Shown here: in pieces, positions 35,285 to 48,600 of the stretch | Numbering within the stretch: position 1 is the first letter of the stretch | Layout: every line of letters begins with the position of its first letter | NCBI RefSeq assembly: GCF_023065955.2 | Contig: NW_026623008.1 | Span: forward strand, 23,060,001-23,124,000 | Origin: Ursus arctos | Lineage: Eukaryota > Chordata > Mammalia > Carnivora > Ursidae | Reading direction: 5' to 3' | Length of the DNA: 64,000 nt | The notes under the pieces: generated by a model | Told to the model about the DNA's origin: nothing | The model's input: the letters and a program-made list of their open reading frames with translations, nothing else | Databases searched by the model: none | Translations under genes and position numbers: made by a program

Positions 35285-36169
35285 CACTAGGGTCACATAA
35301 CAGTATTTCCCCTTAGGGACGCAGCTCTTAAAAGTGACTCTTCCCACTGGATTGGAATTCACCCATCTGTTGGGGTTTTATCACTTTCTGCTCAGGATGG
35401 AAAGGCCAAGTGTAAAATGTGCTGGCAGCCGTGGGAGAGCCTCTTGAACTTTTCAAGACCCTCTTATTCACATTCCCGGGTGAGAAGATCAGCGGAAACA
35501 TCAAGTAACGTGTTTCTGTAAACAGGCATTCAAAGCTTGGACCAGCCTTCTGAGATGTTAGCTGGTGGTCTCACCAAGCTTCCTATCCCCGGGGAGCCTT
35601 CTTTACTGAAAGTGATGCTGAATTGAAGGAGGGCAGATAATTAAGAGATGAGGGGGAGCTGTTAACCCCGAATATCCCAGTACTCCGGGGGTGAAGACGG
35701 CTCAGTGGTGTCATTACTCAGCACATAGACTTTGCAAGGAAGCAGCACCCGGGGGCCTTTTGTACCCAACTGGCCCCAACACCAGTGATGCAGAAATATT
35801 ACACAAAAGGGAAAGCTGTGTTTCTCTGCTCGGCATTTTCCCACTCGCACTGACCACCGAAAACCACAAACACTACCAGGTATGAGAGTCAACTTAGCCC
35901 TTGCACAAATTTGGCCTCGGCAGAAGCGTGTGTCCAGGTGTTCAGGGCTTGGGCTTGGGCTTGAGGTCCTGTTCGGCCCCCAACAGCTGTGTGGGGGAGC
36001 CAGAAAGTCTTTCTGAGTCTTGACTTTCTCATCTGTAAATTGAGATAATTGGGTCACCTGGGGGAAAGGCTAATGCTTGGCACCTGCCACGTATGACAGA
36101 GAACAGACTGGCGGGCCAAGGTCGTCACAAGTTCACGGGCAGTGACTCTAAATGGTCACTCCGCACGGC

Positions 36170-37700
36170 TGGCTCTCCTACTCTGTTTCTCCAGTGGCCT
36201 TGGTTGTGATAATGATTTCAAACCTAACCCTTGGTCTTCCACCCCGTCCTCTGCGCCTGTCTCACATTGGCAGTGGCTTGCTTCCACTCCACTGGGAAAA
36301 TGGAAACCATCGGAGGAGCCTCCCTGGTCTTCGTCTGCCGAAATCTACAAACCCATCTCCCCTTCTCTTTGGCCTCCCCGCTCCTCTCAAAGCCAGCTCT
36401 ATCTTCTGAGCTCTGCCCCCTCCCCCCCCCCCCTTATTTTATCAGGGACTTTGCTCCAGGGTAATCCTTTTCCTCTGTATCACCTGGCCCTCCCCTCCTA
36501 GCGGTCAGGACCATTAGCGCAGACTCGGTTTTGTAGCCTCCATAGTTGGAGGAAACGCTCCCGTGACCCTCGTATTCCCTTCCAGCCAACACTCCAGCTT
36601 TCCGCTTGCCTTGGCACTAACACGTTCTGAAACGTTGCCTATGATTGTGTTCTCCAGTTCACTGGCTCCCATTTGCTGTTCCACCCCTTCCACTCCAGCT
36701 TCCAGCCTCTCTCTTCCACTAAGTCTGCTCTCAGCAAGGTCGCCCGATGTCCCTGTTGCAAATCCAGTGGATGTTTCTCTGTGCTCAGCTCATTCGGCCT
36801 TTGGGTCACATTGCACACAGGTCAACTCTCCCTCCGTCTTGAAACACTCTCTCCTATTGGCTGCCTGACCTCTGCTACCTGGCTTCCCTCCTCTCTCCCT
36901 GGCCACCTGCTCAGTCTACTGTACCATTCCTCCCTCTCTGCCTAGCTTCTAATACGGGAGCCTACCCAGGCTCAGTCCCTTCCCTCTGTTCCAGTGGGAG
37001 CTGGAAACCAGTATAAGTCACACGGTAGCCTAGAGGTCCAAATGTCCCTGAGGCTGCCCAGACTCGGGGGAGGGGAACAGTCTCCAACTCTCAATATAGG
37101 AGCAGAGCATTTGTGGCCATCGTCAACCCACCGGGCTAGAAACCCAGAAGTCCTGCTCGGTTTCTCCCGTCTCCCACCCCCCATCTGCTCCCTCAGTAAG
37201 TCCTGTCAACACCCCCCACCCCCCACCCCCGACAGACTGGGTCTCAGATAGGTCCACTTCTCTTGTCTCCACGGCCACCAGCCTCGTTCAGGCCCCAGCG
37301 CCTCTCGCCTGGTCCCACCGTTGCCTCCTGCCTGGTCTCCCAGGATCCATTTCTGGCACGAGGTCCACTGTTCTCGCCGGAGGGGCGCGAGTGGGGTTTG
37401 CTGGTGTGTGTCACATTATTTCAGTCCCCAGTGACATCTCTCCAGTGATCAGAAGTCAATTCAAGCTCCTCGCTCCAGCCTGGGGGCCCTCCCAGGCTCA
37501 TCTCGCCCCTCTGTCCTGCTCCGTCACTGCCCTGCGGCCACGCCGGGCTTCCTTGGAGCAGACCCACCTGCGCCAGCCCTCAGCGCTCTCGCTCGCGCTC
37601 CTCGCCTTCCTGGGACACCCCCCTCCCCAAGGCTCCTTCCTGTCCTTCAGGTCTCAGCTCACATGTCGTCTCCTCCCCTAGACCCCGCTGGCCACCACGT
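36170..37700 (+). mobile_element. L2 LINE, long sense copy with reverse-transcriptase remnant
   Basis: Around 36830-36870 the plus strand reads CTTGAAACACTCTCTCCTAT. The usual L2 RT order then follows, with GGAGCCTACCCAGGCTCAGT and later the L2 3'-end text CTTCAGGTCTCAGCTCACAT at about 37645. Start is approximate. Confidence 0.6.
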
Positions 37701-40700
37701 GACTCCAGGGTCCTACACCGTGTACGCATGTAGAGAGTGCGTCACTCTGTGGAATGACTTACGGAAACGTTCGTTTGCTCGTTTACGTGTCCGTGTTCCG
37801 GTTAGAGTGAAGACTTCGCCGCAGAAGGACCTGTGTCTGTTCGGGTCCACCCTGAGCTCTCAGCCCCGGCCACAGAGTAAATGACCAGCACATGTAAATG
37901 ACCAAGAAACAGTCATTGAGTGAAGGAGAAAATCCGACGGGACGGCATGCCACGGCGCGGTACCACGCACTTCCACGTGGCCCGGAATCTTCTCTGCGAA
38001 ACCTGCAGCCTGCTACGGCAGCACAGCCTGTCACACAGCCCCGAGGGCGGGGCTTTCTGTCACACAGTCCAAGGGGCCCCGGGAAGGCCAACATGTCATG
38101 ACATGGCCCCACACGCACAGCACGAGGCCTCGCTTGGATCGCCGGGCATCACCACTCTCAGCTCTGGACATGTCCCGGCGGACCACAGCGGGCCACAGAG
38201 GACCCCCAGCCTTAGCCGGAGTGTCCTCTGGGACCCAAGCATCGAGCCCCAGGCCCCAAGTGGTGGGCCCTTGGCCGCAGACCTGGGTTCAGCAGAGCAC
38301 AATGGGCCTTTGTCTTCCCAGAAGGCCCTGCTCAGCCTGCAGAGGAGAATGGCCCATTCTGAGCACCCGGAGCAGCTGTGTAGTGGGGGGTGGGGGTAGC
38401 ACTGGACTGGGGAGAGGAGAGGAGGCCTGGGCCTCTGCTCTGCTGTGTGACCTTAGGCACGTCACTGTCCCTTTTTGCTTGCACCTCCCTTTGTAGAAAG
38501 AGAAGAGCGTGAAAAGGCCTCTAACAGTCATCCGGGTACCGATGGGAAACCAAGGCCCAGAGAGAGACAGTGTCTACCCGGGTCACAAGTTACGGAAGAC
38601 AGAGTTGCCACCAAGCCCAGGCCACCTGCCTCCCAGGAGGCAGAAGGGCTCAGAGGGTCTTGCTGTGACTCTTCACCTGGCATTCTGCCCCCAGGCCCTG
38701 GCAGCAGAATGAGACCGAGAATGAGGCACCAGGAAGGGGGGGCATGGAAAAGGAAAGTGAGGCTATAGCACCCACCCAGCCCTGCCCTTTTTCTCTCCTC
38801 TTTGGCCAAGGAACCCAATAAGTCATGAGATTCCACTGGGGTGGGCTGAAGGTCAAAATGAGTGATGACAAGGGACACCCGCCCCCCCCCCCCCAGCCAT
38901 GCTCTTGGCTCTGCAATCTTCCCTGGCTCTGGGTTCCTGCCTCCTGGGCACAAACAGGCAAGAACGGGCAGAGAGCCCAAGCCCCCAAACAGACACAGAC
39001 ACCTACACAGATACACAGACAGCGAGACAGGCACCTAGCAGATAGGCGGGCACAGACAATGACAGTCACACAGCTATACCCACGGACACACAAGCCAACA
39101 AGCACACAAATACTGGCAAAGAACACACTGCCAACAAATAACCAGACGCATGACCGACACGCAGGCAACATCCAGACACACAGACAGCACACACATAACA
39201 GAGAGACAAGCGGACGCAGACAGACACGCTCAAGCAGAAACACCGCACAAGCACAACGATTCAGATACACACACACACACACACACACACACACCAAAGA
39301 TTCACATGGGAGGCCCACAGGGAGCGACTGGGGGCAAAGGACGAGCCAGCTGTCCAGGGCCACAGCCCAGCCCCCAGCCCCAGAACCCAACTGAAACTGG
39401 CCCACGGAAGTGGGTGCTGTGAGTATGAGCCCTTCTGAAGGCAGCCTCCATCTCCCACCCCGAGGATGTGCCATTAACAATACCGAGGGGCCCGCCTTGC
39501 AGTCGGATGAATGGAGGCTAGACACAACCAGGGACTTCCCAACTAGGAGCGTGTCGAGACCTGTAGTGGGTGACTAAGGATGGCTAGAGGGATAGGAGCC
39601 AAGTAATGGCAGGTAGGGAGCCTGCATTCTGGCCGCCAACGGGCAAGTCTGTTCTGAGCCTCGGGTTCCCACTAGGCTTGGTCCTCCCAGGTCCCTGCAG
39701 GGAGAAGATGGGCCCGCTCCTGGCGTGTCCCTGCTAGTGCAGGGGGCCCTGGGACATTGCTTTCCCCCACCACCACCCCGTGCCCTACAGCAGGGTGACT
39801 CCCTGCCCAGTGCGCCCTGGCAGGGGGTAACCCAGTTACAGATGCCCGTTGTCCTGGTCCTCTCCCCACCCCCAGGAACTGGCCAGCTGAGGATATCCCT
39901 GGGCTGGGGGAGGGGTGTGGAGTGGTCAGAGAGAGGGCAAAGGGAATCCCCATGCCTGATGTTCCCCCTCCGTGGGCAGACTGTGAGGCGCGGGTCTGGG
40001 GATGGGGGAGTCTGTCCAGGTGTCATCTTTCATCCTCCCTGCCCTTAGAGTCCCAGAGCCAGGGACCCAACCTGCTGGAAGAGGGGATTGCGCAACAGAG
40101 AGGTGAAAGGTGATGGCGGGCCTGGCGGGACAGAAGCCCCATTGTTTGGGGCCCAGGCCAGCCCGGGCAAAGGAAGGGTTTATGCCCCAGGCAGGAAGGG
40201 GGGCTCTGTGGGGGGCACCAGCTGCCAGAGCTCTTGCCCTTGGGCCCTGGAGGGGGACAGGTGCCAAGCAGGACGCCCTCAGGGTTGGTAGAGGGGGCAG
40301 TGCTTGGCAAGGTGCCCGGGCAGCCTGAGCAGGGCAGACCCAAGGAGTTACGGGGCAGGGAGGTGGCCCCCACCCCACACCCACCCCACCCCCTCGAAGG
40401 ATGAGCCGGCAGGGTCCTCAACCATCTTCCAGATTCCAGTCATTCCTGGGAATGGAGGCGGCTTGGGACGGCCCCAAGCCTGGGGGGTACTATGATGGAG
40501 GGTGGGGGGGGTATGACTGTTTTTATTACTGAGGGGTTGGAGAGGTTCTTAGAGATTTTTGCTGCCCACACCCTCCCCATCGTTTCCCAAACTTAGCTCC
40601 AAAACTCAAAACTCGGAGTTCCTCCGCCCCCAACCTTCCCTTCTCCCCTGGAGCCCTCAGCCAAGCGGTGAAGCCCACTGGGAAGTCCTTACCGGCGTCA

Positions 40701-40799
40701 GACCACAATCCTTTCAGCTTCAGTTGGAGTTCCGCCCCCTAAGGGAACCGCTGTCACAGGTCCCAGTTCCAGAGTGACAGGGCTCCTCCAGGTGTGAGC
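37701..40799. other. Upstream flank of TINAGL1
   Basis: GC-rich sequence, the CA-rich tract at 38975-39295, and a possible MIR near 38430-38600. Long overlapping frames on both strands (for example 38650-39525 minus) cross the repeat and lack protein signatures. Distal TINAGL1 control elements could lie here. Confidence 0.5.
38975..39295. repeat. CA-rich minisatellite-like tract ending in an AC microsatellite
   Basis: Degenerate ACAG/ACAC/GACA units over about 290 bases (few T), ending in a pure AC run at about 39267-39294. Open frames in several phases come from the repeat composition. Confidence 0.85.
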
Positions 40800-40895
40800 T
40801 AGTGGGGCCCCTCCTCCTGCAGCCCGGCCGGCCCAGGGCGGCGCTGCGGGCGGGGCGGTACAAAAGGCGGTCCCGCCCCGCACTCCTCGCTTGAC
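40800..40895 (+). promoter_or_regulatory. TINAGL1 core promoter
   Basis: A GC box (GGGGCGG, 40851-40857) is followed directly by a TATA-like TACAAAAG at 40859-40866. CCCGCCCCGC follows at about 40873-40882, then the inferred start. CpG density is locally high. A TATA-like box combined with GC boxes fits a regulated gene with a narrow start site. Purine-rich sequence follows in intron 1 (about 40990-41110). Confidence 0.6.
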
Positions 40896-40970
40896 TTTTT
40901 GAGTGTCCCGTGGTCGCCGGAGCTGGGAGGCGGAGGCGCGTGGGGCAGTGTGGGCACAGCCTGTCACCAG
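40889..40970 (+). other. TINAGL1 untranslated first exon
   Basis: A CpG-rich segment ends in CACCAG followed by a GTAGGG donor at 40971. The next acceptor is TGGGCCCAG before 41460, eight bases upstream of the start codon. The 5' end is estimated from the TATA-like box about 25-30 bases upstream and is not precise. Confidence 0.65.
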
Positions 40971-41467
40971 GTAGGGACGCTCCCCTGAGCAGAGGGGAAG
41001 GGGTGTATGCCAAAGGAAGGAACAGAGAGGAGGAGGCAGGCGGAGGGAGCAGGGAGGGCTGGCAGAGAGGGAGAGTGGAGGGGGGAAGAGGGACACAGAG
41101 GAACACGAGCCAGGGGGACCCGTGTCGGGACTGGAGGTTGCAAAAGGGTAAGAGGGACCCAGATAGGAGAGAAGAACTCCGTCCAAGCTACGGGTGTGGA
41201 GCCAGGGGCACCAAAATCACCACAATCCCCACCTCCTGTCCTTGAAGGTCCCCAGGCAGGTCAGGGAGGAGCTCCGTTTCTGGCTCAATCCCCTTCCTGC
41301 CCGGGGGCACAGGAATCAGGGTCTCCGACCCTGCCGAACCCTCGCTGAACCCCCTTGGACTCAGAGCCGCAGGAAGCTGGGAGATCAGTCCCCAGGGTGC
41401 CGGGGAGTCTCAGCTGCCCACCACCTCTGACCCCTGACATCTGCGCTCCCTGGGCCCAGGAGGCACC

Positions 41468-42588
41468 ATGTGGCGATGTCCACTGGAGCTGCTGCTGTTG
41501 CTGCTGCTGGCTGGCGAGTCGGCCCTGGGTGCCCGGCGGGGTCGTGGGCGCCGCGAGCTAGCGCCAGGCCTGCACCTGCGGGGCATCCGGGATGCGGGCG
41601 GCCGGTACTGCCAGGAGCAGGACCTGTGCTGCCGCGGCCGCGCTGACGACTGCGCCCTGCCCTACCTGGGCGCTACCTGTTACTGCGACCTCTTCTGCAA
41701 CCGCACCGTCTCCGACTGCTGCCCTGACTTCTGGGACTTCTGCCTCGGCGTGCCACCCCCCTTTCCCCCCATCCAAGGTGGGCACCAGACGGCCAGGAGG
41801 GTGGGTCGCTTAGTCAGCCCCAGACTCAGCAGGGCTCAGAAGCAAGGCTGATGCATTGACATTTCCAAGGGAGGCTTTGTAGAATCTGGGAGAGACCCCG
41901 CCCCACTGTCTGCACCTCTGGGAAGTCCCGCTCTGGTCTAACTTGAATCTCTCCAGCAAGACTGAAAAAGAGAAGATCCTCGGTCAGTGGGATTCCCAGC
42001 TGGCCCAGGAGAAAGGCAGCCTCCTGCCCTTTCTCCCAGTCCTGTCTCAATGCCAGACAGGGAAGGTGCTGGCCCCGCCCGCTGACTCACCCGCAGGCTG
42101 ATAAAGCCCTCAGGGGTTGGTCAGGCTCATCTTAGCCATTCCTCTGCCTTTGCTCAGGATTCTCTTACGGGAGGTGGCTGGTCACGCCTGGGAGGTGGGG
42201 CGAATCTGTTCCTGCTTTCAGCCGGTGTCACCATCTTTCCCCTGCCCTTGTCCCTGTCCGACAGAGGAATCATTTGAATCCCTTCCCCCAGTTCTGCAGG
42301 CCTGTGGGCCTGGGTTGTCATCCCAAAGTGCTGTGTTATCTTACGGAAGTCACTTGCCTTCTCTGGGCCTCGGCTTCCCCATGCCCCTTCCACTCCCCAT
42401 CTCCAAGTTTCAAGTCATTTAAATGGCAAAGGATCTAGGGAATGTTGTGGCTGGCGTCCAAGTGAAGCAAGAGGGATCCAAGTTGGGGTCACTGAAGAAC
42501 TTCCCAGGTAGCAGTTGGTATGTGACCGACCCTGCCGGAGAGGACTTAAGAAGTTATAGTTTGAGTTTAGTTTCAGTGAGGGCTGGGC

Positions 42589-42636
<48 letters not shown>

Positions 42637-45600
42637 GGAGGATTCGGGACACCTGACTTCTGAGGACCTGGCCCTCTTGTCTTCTCTGGTCTTGGTTCCA
42701 CTTCTCTTCTCTTCCCTCCCCCCAGGATGTACGCATGGGACTCGCATCTATCCAGTCTTGGGAACCTACTGGGACAACTGTAACCGTTGGTGAGTGTTTG
42801 GGGCTTGGAGGGGCCTTGCCTTGTGGACCCCATGGCCTACAGACATGGTTCCAGTTCTGTCCCTGTCACTTACTTGCTGAGCTTCTGTGTCCTCGTCTGT
42901 AACACGGGGATTTTTACCCTGACCATGTCAGCTTAGAAAACAACATTCTAACGGCATTCCCCAGGAGCGGTCAGCCACGGATGCCTGGCTCCAGGTGTGG
43001 CCCCTGAGCTGGGAGCGGTTCCCTGTCCCTCCTGGCTTGGGCTGGGCTACTGCCCCTCCCAAACTTTCTCGGTGTCACGGGAGAATCCGGAGAAGGGGGC
43101 GCCAGGAAGGAAACCTCTGACTGCAGCATCCGCTGCCCTGGACGGGATGAGGGTCAGGGATGGCTGAGCTGGAGGCCAGCCAATCTGTAGCGGGGGGCCT
43201 TCCCTGGAATGTGGCCCCCCTCCCCACCATTCCGCAAGGGAGGGAGGATGACGAGGGAGGGAGGGTGGGAGGATGACAGGTCAGGAGTGCCCCCTACTCT
43301 AGTCTGAGTCCTGAGTTGGGAAGCCAAGAGGGGTTGGGTAAGGAAGCCTTGAACGCCTGATCAAAATAATGGGGACCCTGTGGCTTTGAGGAGGCGGCCC
43401 TGCACCCACTCCACCCCATGCCCTCTTTGCCTGGGACTGAGAGGCCCCAGGGAGGAGGAAACTTTTTGGAATGCATTACACATAAGCTGTTTCCATTGCC
43501 TCACCGTGAGGGGTGCTGGGTCACAGTGAGAGCGGGGACTCATGAGATTCGGCGTGCATCTGGCTGAGAGAGAGTGTGTGTGTGTGTATGGTGTGAGTGT
43601 GTGTTCATCACGCATGTGTATTCAGAAAGCTCAAGCACGCCTGCATGACCCTCCTGCTCCTGGTAGGATGCCTCTGGGCATGGATGGGTTAACCTCTTTC
43701 CCACTCCTATCCCTGGGGCCTGGCTGCCCTGGGCCCCTCTGGAATGCTGGGATCTGCTGCCACCAGCCCAGTCTAGACCTGCTTGGGCAGCCCTGGGGGC
43801 AAAGGGGGAGGTGGCAGGAAAGGAGTGACCAGCCCACTGGCCCGCACTGGGTGGCTCGGTTCCCTGTGCTTGACACCTGAGCGAGGGAGGGTGCGGGGCA
43901 ATGTCTGTGGGCCTTCCAGGCTGTGTGAGACCTCGAGGAATGCTTCGAGAGTCAGAGAGGGAAGGGGAACGTGAGGAGAGCCTCCCCTCCCACGCAGCCT
44001 CCGCCAGCCCTCCCCGAAAGTGCCCCCGCCCACTCCGGGGACTGAAGAGCCCGGCCATACTGGGTTTGTTCCCCTTGAGGCTCCTTAAAAGGCAACAGGG
44101 GAAGCAGGGAGCTTCGCATCTTGTAATAGCAGAGTTATGAGCTTGTAAAAGCACCGTAGAATTTGCAGAATTCCCTGCTCATCGACACCTACTGATGAAA
44201 GACCTACTATGTGCCAGGCACTGTGCTGGGCCAGGTGGACACAGATGGGGCAGAGGGTCCCTGTCCTTGCAGTGAAGCTTCTGGTCCTAACGATGAAGGA
44301 GGCCCCACACAAATAAACATCTTCCCACCTGTGACGGGTGTGACGGGGGAAGGAAATAATGGGGGATCCTGGTTTAGGGTGGAGTGGGGGCAAGGGAAGG
44401 CCCCCCAGGAAGGGAGATGGTTATGCTGATACCCGGGAGGCGGCCAGACAAGGAGGGAACAGGGGGGACCAGCTCGTGGGAAGGCTGGGAGGTGGGACAG
44501 ATCTCACCGCAGCTGGAGCTGTGATGTGGGGACAGAAGCCCCGAGGAGGTGCAGGCCACGTCCATGGGTCTCATGAGCGGTGCTGGAGCCACTTAGAGGC
44601 ACACAGCCTGACAGACGGCGTGGAGAGATCTCTGGGGATGGACCGCGGGGTATGCCGTGGATCGCAGAGAGGGGCAGGGAGCCTGGGTAGGAAGCCGTTG
44701 CCATGGTCCAGGTGACAGGTGAGAAGGGACTGGAGGAGGGGGGTGGCAGTGGAGGGGTGAGAGGCAGGTGAATACAGAACCTTGCATGATGTGCCTTCCC
44801 AGGATCTGCTGGCGGCGGGCGTGGCAACTGGGGGTACACCACAGACCTCGAGTTCTGGTTTGAACCCCTGGGTGGACAAGGAGGCGTGGCCTGAGTTGCG
44901 GATGTTAGGGGAGGAGCAGCCCTGGGGAAAGGCAGTCTGGGCCATTTCAAGCTTGAGATACCCCGGGAGGAGATGTGAGGAGGCCGGGTGGATAGGAGTC
45001 TGAAACTCAAGACACCGGGAGGCTGGGGGTTCCCGGAATGGAAACACTAGTCGCAGATAATGATTCTCGAGCACCCAAGGTGGGCCAGGCCCCGTGCTAA
45101 CGGCTTTACAGGCTTTTGTAAAGCCTAAATCCTGGAATTGGGGGGGGGGGGGAGGGATGATTCACGTCCTCAGGGTCACATGACTCATCAGCGAGGGTCA
45201 GAGCCCAGGACTTGAATTTCAGGAGCCGGGCTCTTAGTCACTTCACGACACTGCCTCGGTCACTCATTCACCCAAGAAATATTTCGTGGGGTGCCTACGA
45301 TGTGTTGGGTTTAGTTTTCTAGGCACCGAAGATACCAAACAAACCCTGCCCACCGGGCCCTTAGTGTCTATGAGGAAGCAGGTATCAAGAGCGCGAATAG
45401 CGAACTATACAGTGTGTCGGGTAGCAACGACACGCTAAAGAGAAAATGAAGCAGGAAAGCAGGAGAGGAAGGCGGCCAGGGCAGGCCTCCCCGAGCAGGT
45501 GACTTCTGAATAAAGACTTGGAGGAAGTGAGGGGTGAACCTTGGGAATGTGGGAAGAAGAGCAGCTCAAAGGCCCTGGGGCAGGAGTATAGCTGTTGTGA

Positions 45601-48600
45601 ACAGTCAGGGGAGCAGCCTGGCTGGAGCCTCAGGAGCCAGGACTTGGAGGAGGGGGTCACAGAGGGGACAGGAGGACAGATCATGCAGGGACAATCTTGT
45701 TAGCACGGCAGGGACTCTGGCTCTTAGCCTGGGGTGAGAAGCCAAGAGAGGGTTTGGGCAGGGGGATGACATGATATGACTTGGGTTGAACAGGGTCATC
45801 CGGCAGCTGTGTTAAAAATATACTGAAGTGGGGGTGCAGGGCAGAAGCGGGGAGAACAGTGGGGAAGCCGCAGCAGAATACAGGGAAAAGGTGACTGGCC
45901 CATGATGGCTGCAGGAGGAATGAGACGTGGTTTGGATTCTGAATGTGTTTTTAAGGCAAAGCCAACAGGATTTGCCCATGAAGCCGATCAGCACGTGAGG
46001 GAAGGAATCAAGGGTGACTCCCAGGCTCTTGGCCTGAGGTTCAGGAAGGATGGACATTTTCCACAGACCATAGGGAGAGCAGGCGTGGGAGTGGGGGATC
46101 AGAAATTCAGTCTGGGATGTGCTGTTAGACACCCCAGTGGTGATACTGTGTAGCAGCAAGATTCCTGGATCTGGAGAGATCTGGGCAGCAGATATAAACT
46201 TGAGAACTATGAACTTGAAGTTGACATTGAAAGCCACCAGGTTGAACGGGATCACCTAGGGCTTCTCCCATAACCGCTGGCACAGGATCTCAGGCGCATG
46301 GTGACTTCTGAGGCTCCCACCCTTCAGAGGATGCCCAGCCCCCCTCACCTCTTCCTTCCCTCCTGCTCTTCTAGCACCTGCCAGGAGCAAGGGCGGTGGG
46401 AGTGTGACCAGGAGCCATGCCTGGTGGACCAAGACATGATCAACGCCATCAACCAGGGCAACTACGGGTGAGAGGCCCTGGAAATGACCCCACTGGGCAC
46501 AGTCACACCCTCACCCAGATCTCATGCACGTGGATGCGAAGCCAGTATGCACATCTCCCACCCACAGGCACCTACCTCCAGGACCCCCAGCCGTGGCCGG
46601 TCTGTGACTTGCATCCCTTCTCTTTCAGATGGCGGGCTGGGAACCACAGTGCCTTCTGGGGCATGACCCTGGATGAAGGCATTCGCTACCGCCTGGGTAC
46701 CTTCCGCCCTTCTTCCTCTGTCAGCAATATGAACGAGATTCACGTAAGTCCATCCTTGCCCACAATCCTGCCGTCTCCCCATTGCTTGGGACCCCAGGAA
46801 CCCTGGCACGCTCCTTCCTGCTCCTCCAAGGGCCTGGGCCTAACCCCCTCCAACAGGCTGTGTGTTCCCGGACAACTCACTCACCTTCTCTGGGCCTTAG
46901 GTTCCTGCCCGTAACTGGATGTGCTAGCAGGAAGGCTCGATGCTCAGATTCTGGGTTTTGTGGTCCCCGCACAAGCCCCTTGGTGGCCTCTCCAGCCTGG
47001 GAAAAATGCTATTCCTTCCAGTACAGCTGGGTCAGGCCCCAAGGGGCCAGGAGGTCACCTTGGTATTTTGGGAAGGGAAGGACAGATAGTGCTCTGGCTA
47101 GAGAGCCAGAATTCTCGGAAACCAGTACTGACTCCGTAGAACACCGAGGGAGGAGGGGGCTTCTCCCTTCCTACCAGTGGGACCCTCTACGGGGAGAAAC
47201 GGAAACCAGACCTGAAACAGTCGCAGGGTGAGGAAGGGGAACTCCAGCAGGTCAGGGCTGGGCCACAGGCTGCAGGGTCTGTCCCTCAGTGGTGGGCAGG
47301 GAGGAGGTAGTCGTGGGCCAGAGCCACCCTCCCCCTGCAGAGGGACTTGGGCTCAAGGCTAGGGTGACCAGACCCTGCCCCTGCCCTCACTCCCCTGGGC
47401 CTCTGCTATTTTCTGCCTCCTGCTATTTGCCTTGGCCGCCTGCCCGGTCACAGGACCTTACTCCTTCTTCCCTCCCCTGCCCTTTAGGGCCTGAAGCCCA
47501 AGGTCCTGGTAGGAAGAAGGAAGTGTCAGATCAGAAGGTGCAGAGGAAGGACAAGGCAAGGGTTAAGAATGGAAAGTGGGTGACCCTGGCCTCGCCCCTT
47601 CCCTGCTGGCCTCATCCGTACAATGGGACTAGTCACCCCCACCTGACACAGGGGAGGCACTAAATGGTGCTTGGGTCTTCCACGCAAGTCAGTGTGGAGA
47701 TTGCCAGAATCCCTCAGCAGCAGGAATACTCAAGAACAAACCGCAGAAGGCCCTGGACTCTCGGGGGCCCTTCAAAGCCACAGGCCCCTGAAGGGTCGGC
47801 CAGGGCAGAGGCAGGAGGCAGACGGACTGACTCTTGCTTTGCAGACAGTGCTGCGCCCCGGGGAGGTGCTGCCCACAGCCTTCGAGGCCTCTGAGAAGTG
47901 GCCCGACCTGATCCATGAGCCTCTGGACCAGGGCAACTGTGCAGGCTCCTGGGCCTTCTCCACAGCAGGTATGTCCAAGGGCGGAGGCTGGCGCAGCGCG
48001 AAACGACGGCCAGGCCTGAGCCCCCTGACGGCCCTTCTGCCTCCCCCACCAGCTGTGGCGTCCGATCGCGTCTCAATCCATTCTCTGGGCCATATGACAC
48101 CTGTCCTGTCGCCCCAGAACCTGCTGTCTTGTGACACCCACAACCAGCGGGGCTGCCGCGGGGGGCGTCTCGACGGGGCCTGGTGGTTCCTGCGACGTCG
48201 AGGGTGAGCTGCGGAGGGTGTGCGCAGGGAAAGGGACGTGAGGCCGGGGCCTCGGGAAGGCAACCCGCAGGAAGGGCCCGGGCCATGCTTCTCAGGCTCA
48301 CCGCCCTTGCTCCCTGCTGCTTCTCCTCCAGGGTCGTGTCTGACCACTGCTACCCGTTCGTGGGCCGTGAGCAGGACGAGGCTGGCCCGGCACCTCGCTG
48401 TATGATGCATAGCCGGGCCATGGGTCGGGGCAAGCGCCAGGCCACCGCCCGGTGCCCCAGTAGCCACGCCCATGCCAATGACATCTACCAGGTCACTCCT
48501 GCCTACCGCCTCGGCTCCAGCGTAAGTTCGTGCTTGGTCGAGGGGGCAGAGGCAGGGGAGCCGGGAGGCTGGCCAGAGGCTAGAGCCTCAGCCCTGATGG

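Noticed and set aside
38650..39525. 291-codon minus-strand frame and a 189-codon plus-strand frame
   Set aside because: Both run through the CA-rich repeat tract and read as repeated His/Thr or Val/Cys. No protein signature.
40728..40745. CTCF-like CCGCCCCCTAAGGG near the TINAGL1 promoter
   Set aside because: At least two core positions mismatch. It is kept out of the site list, as are weaker matches near 33651, 43091 and 43290.
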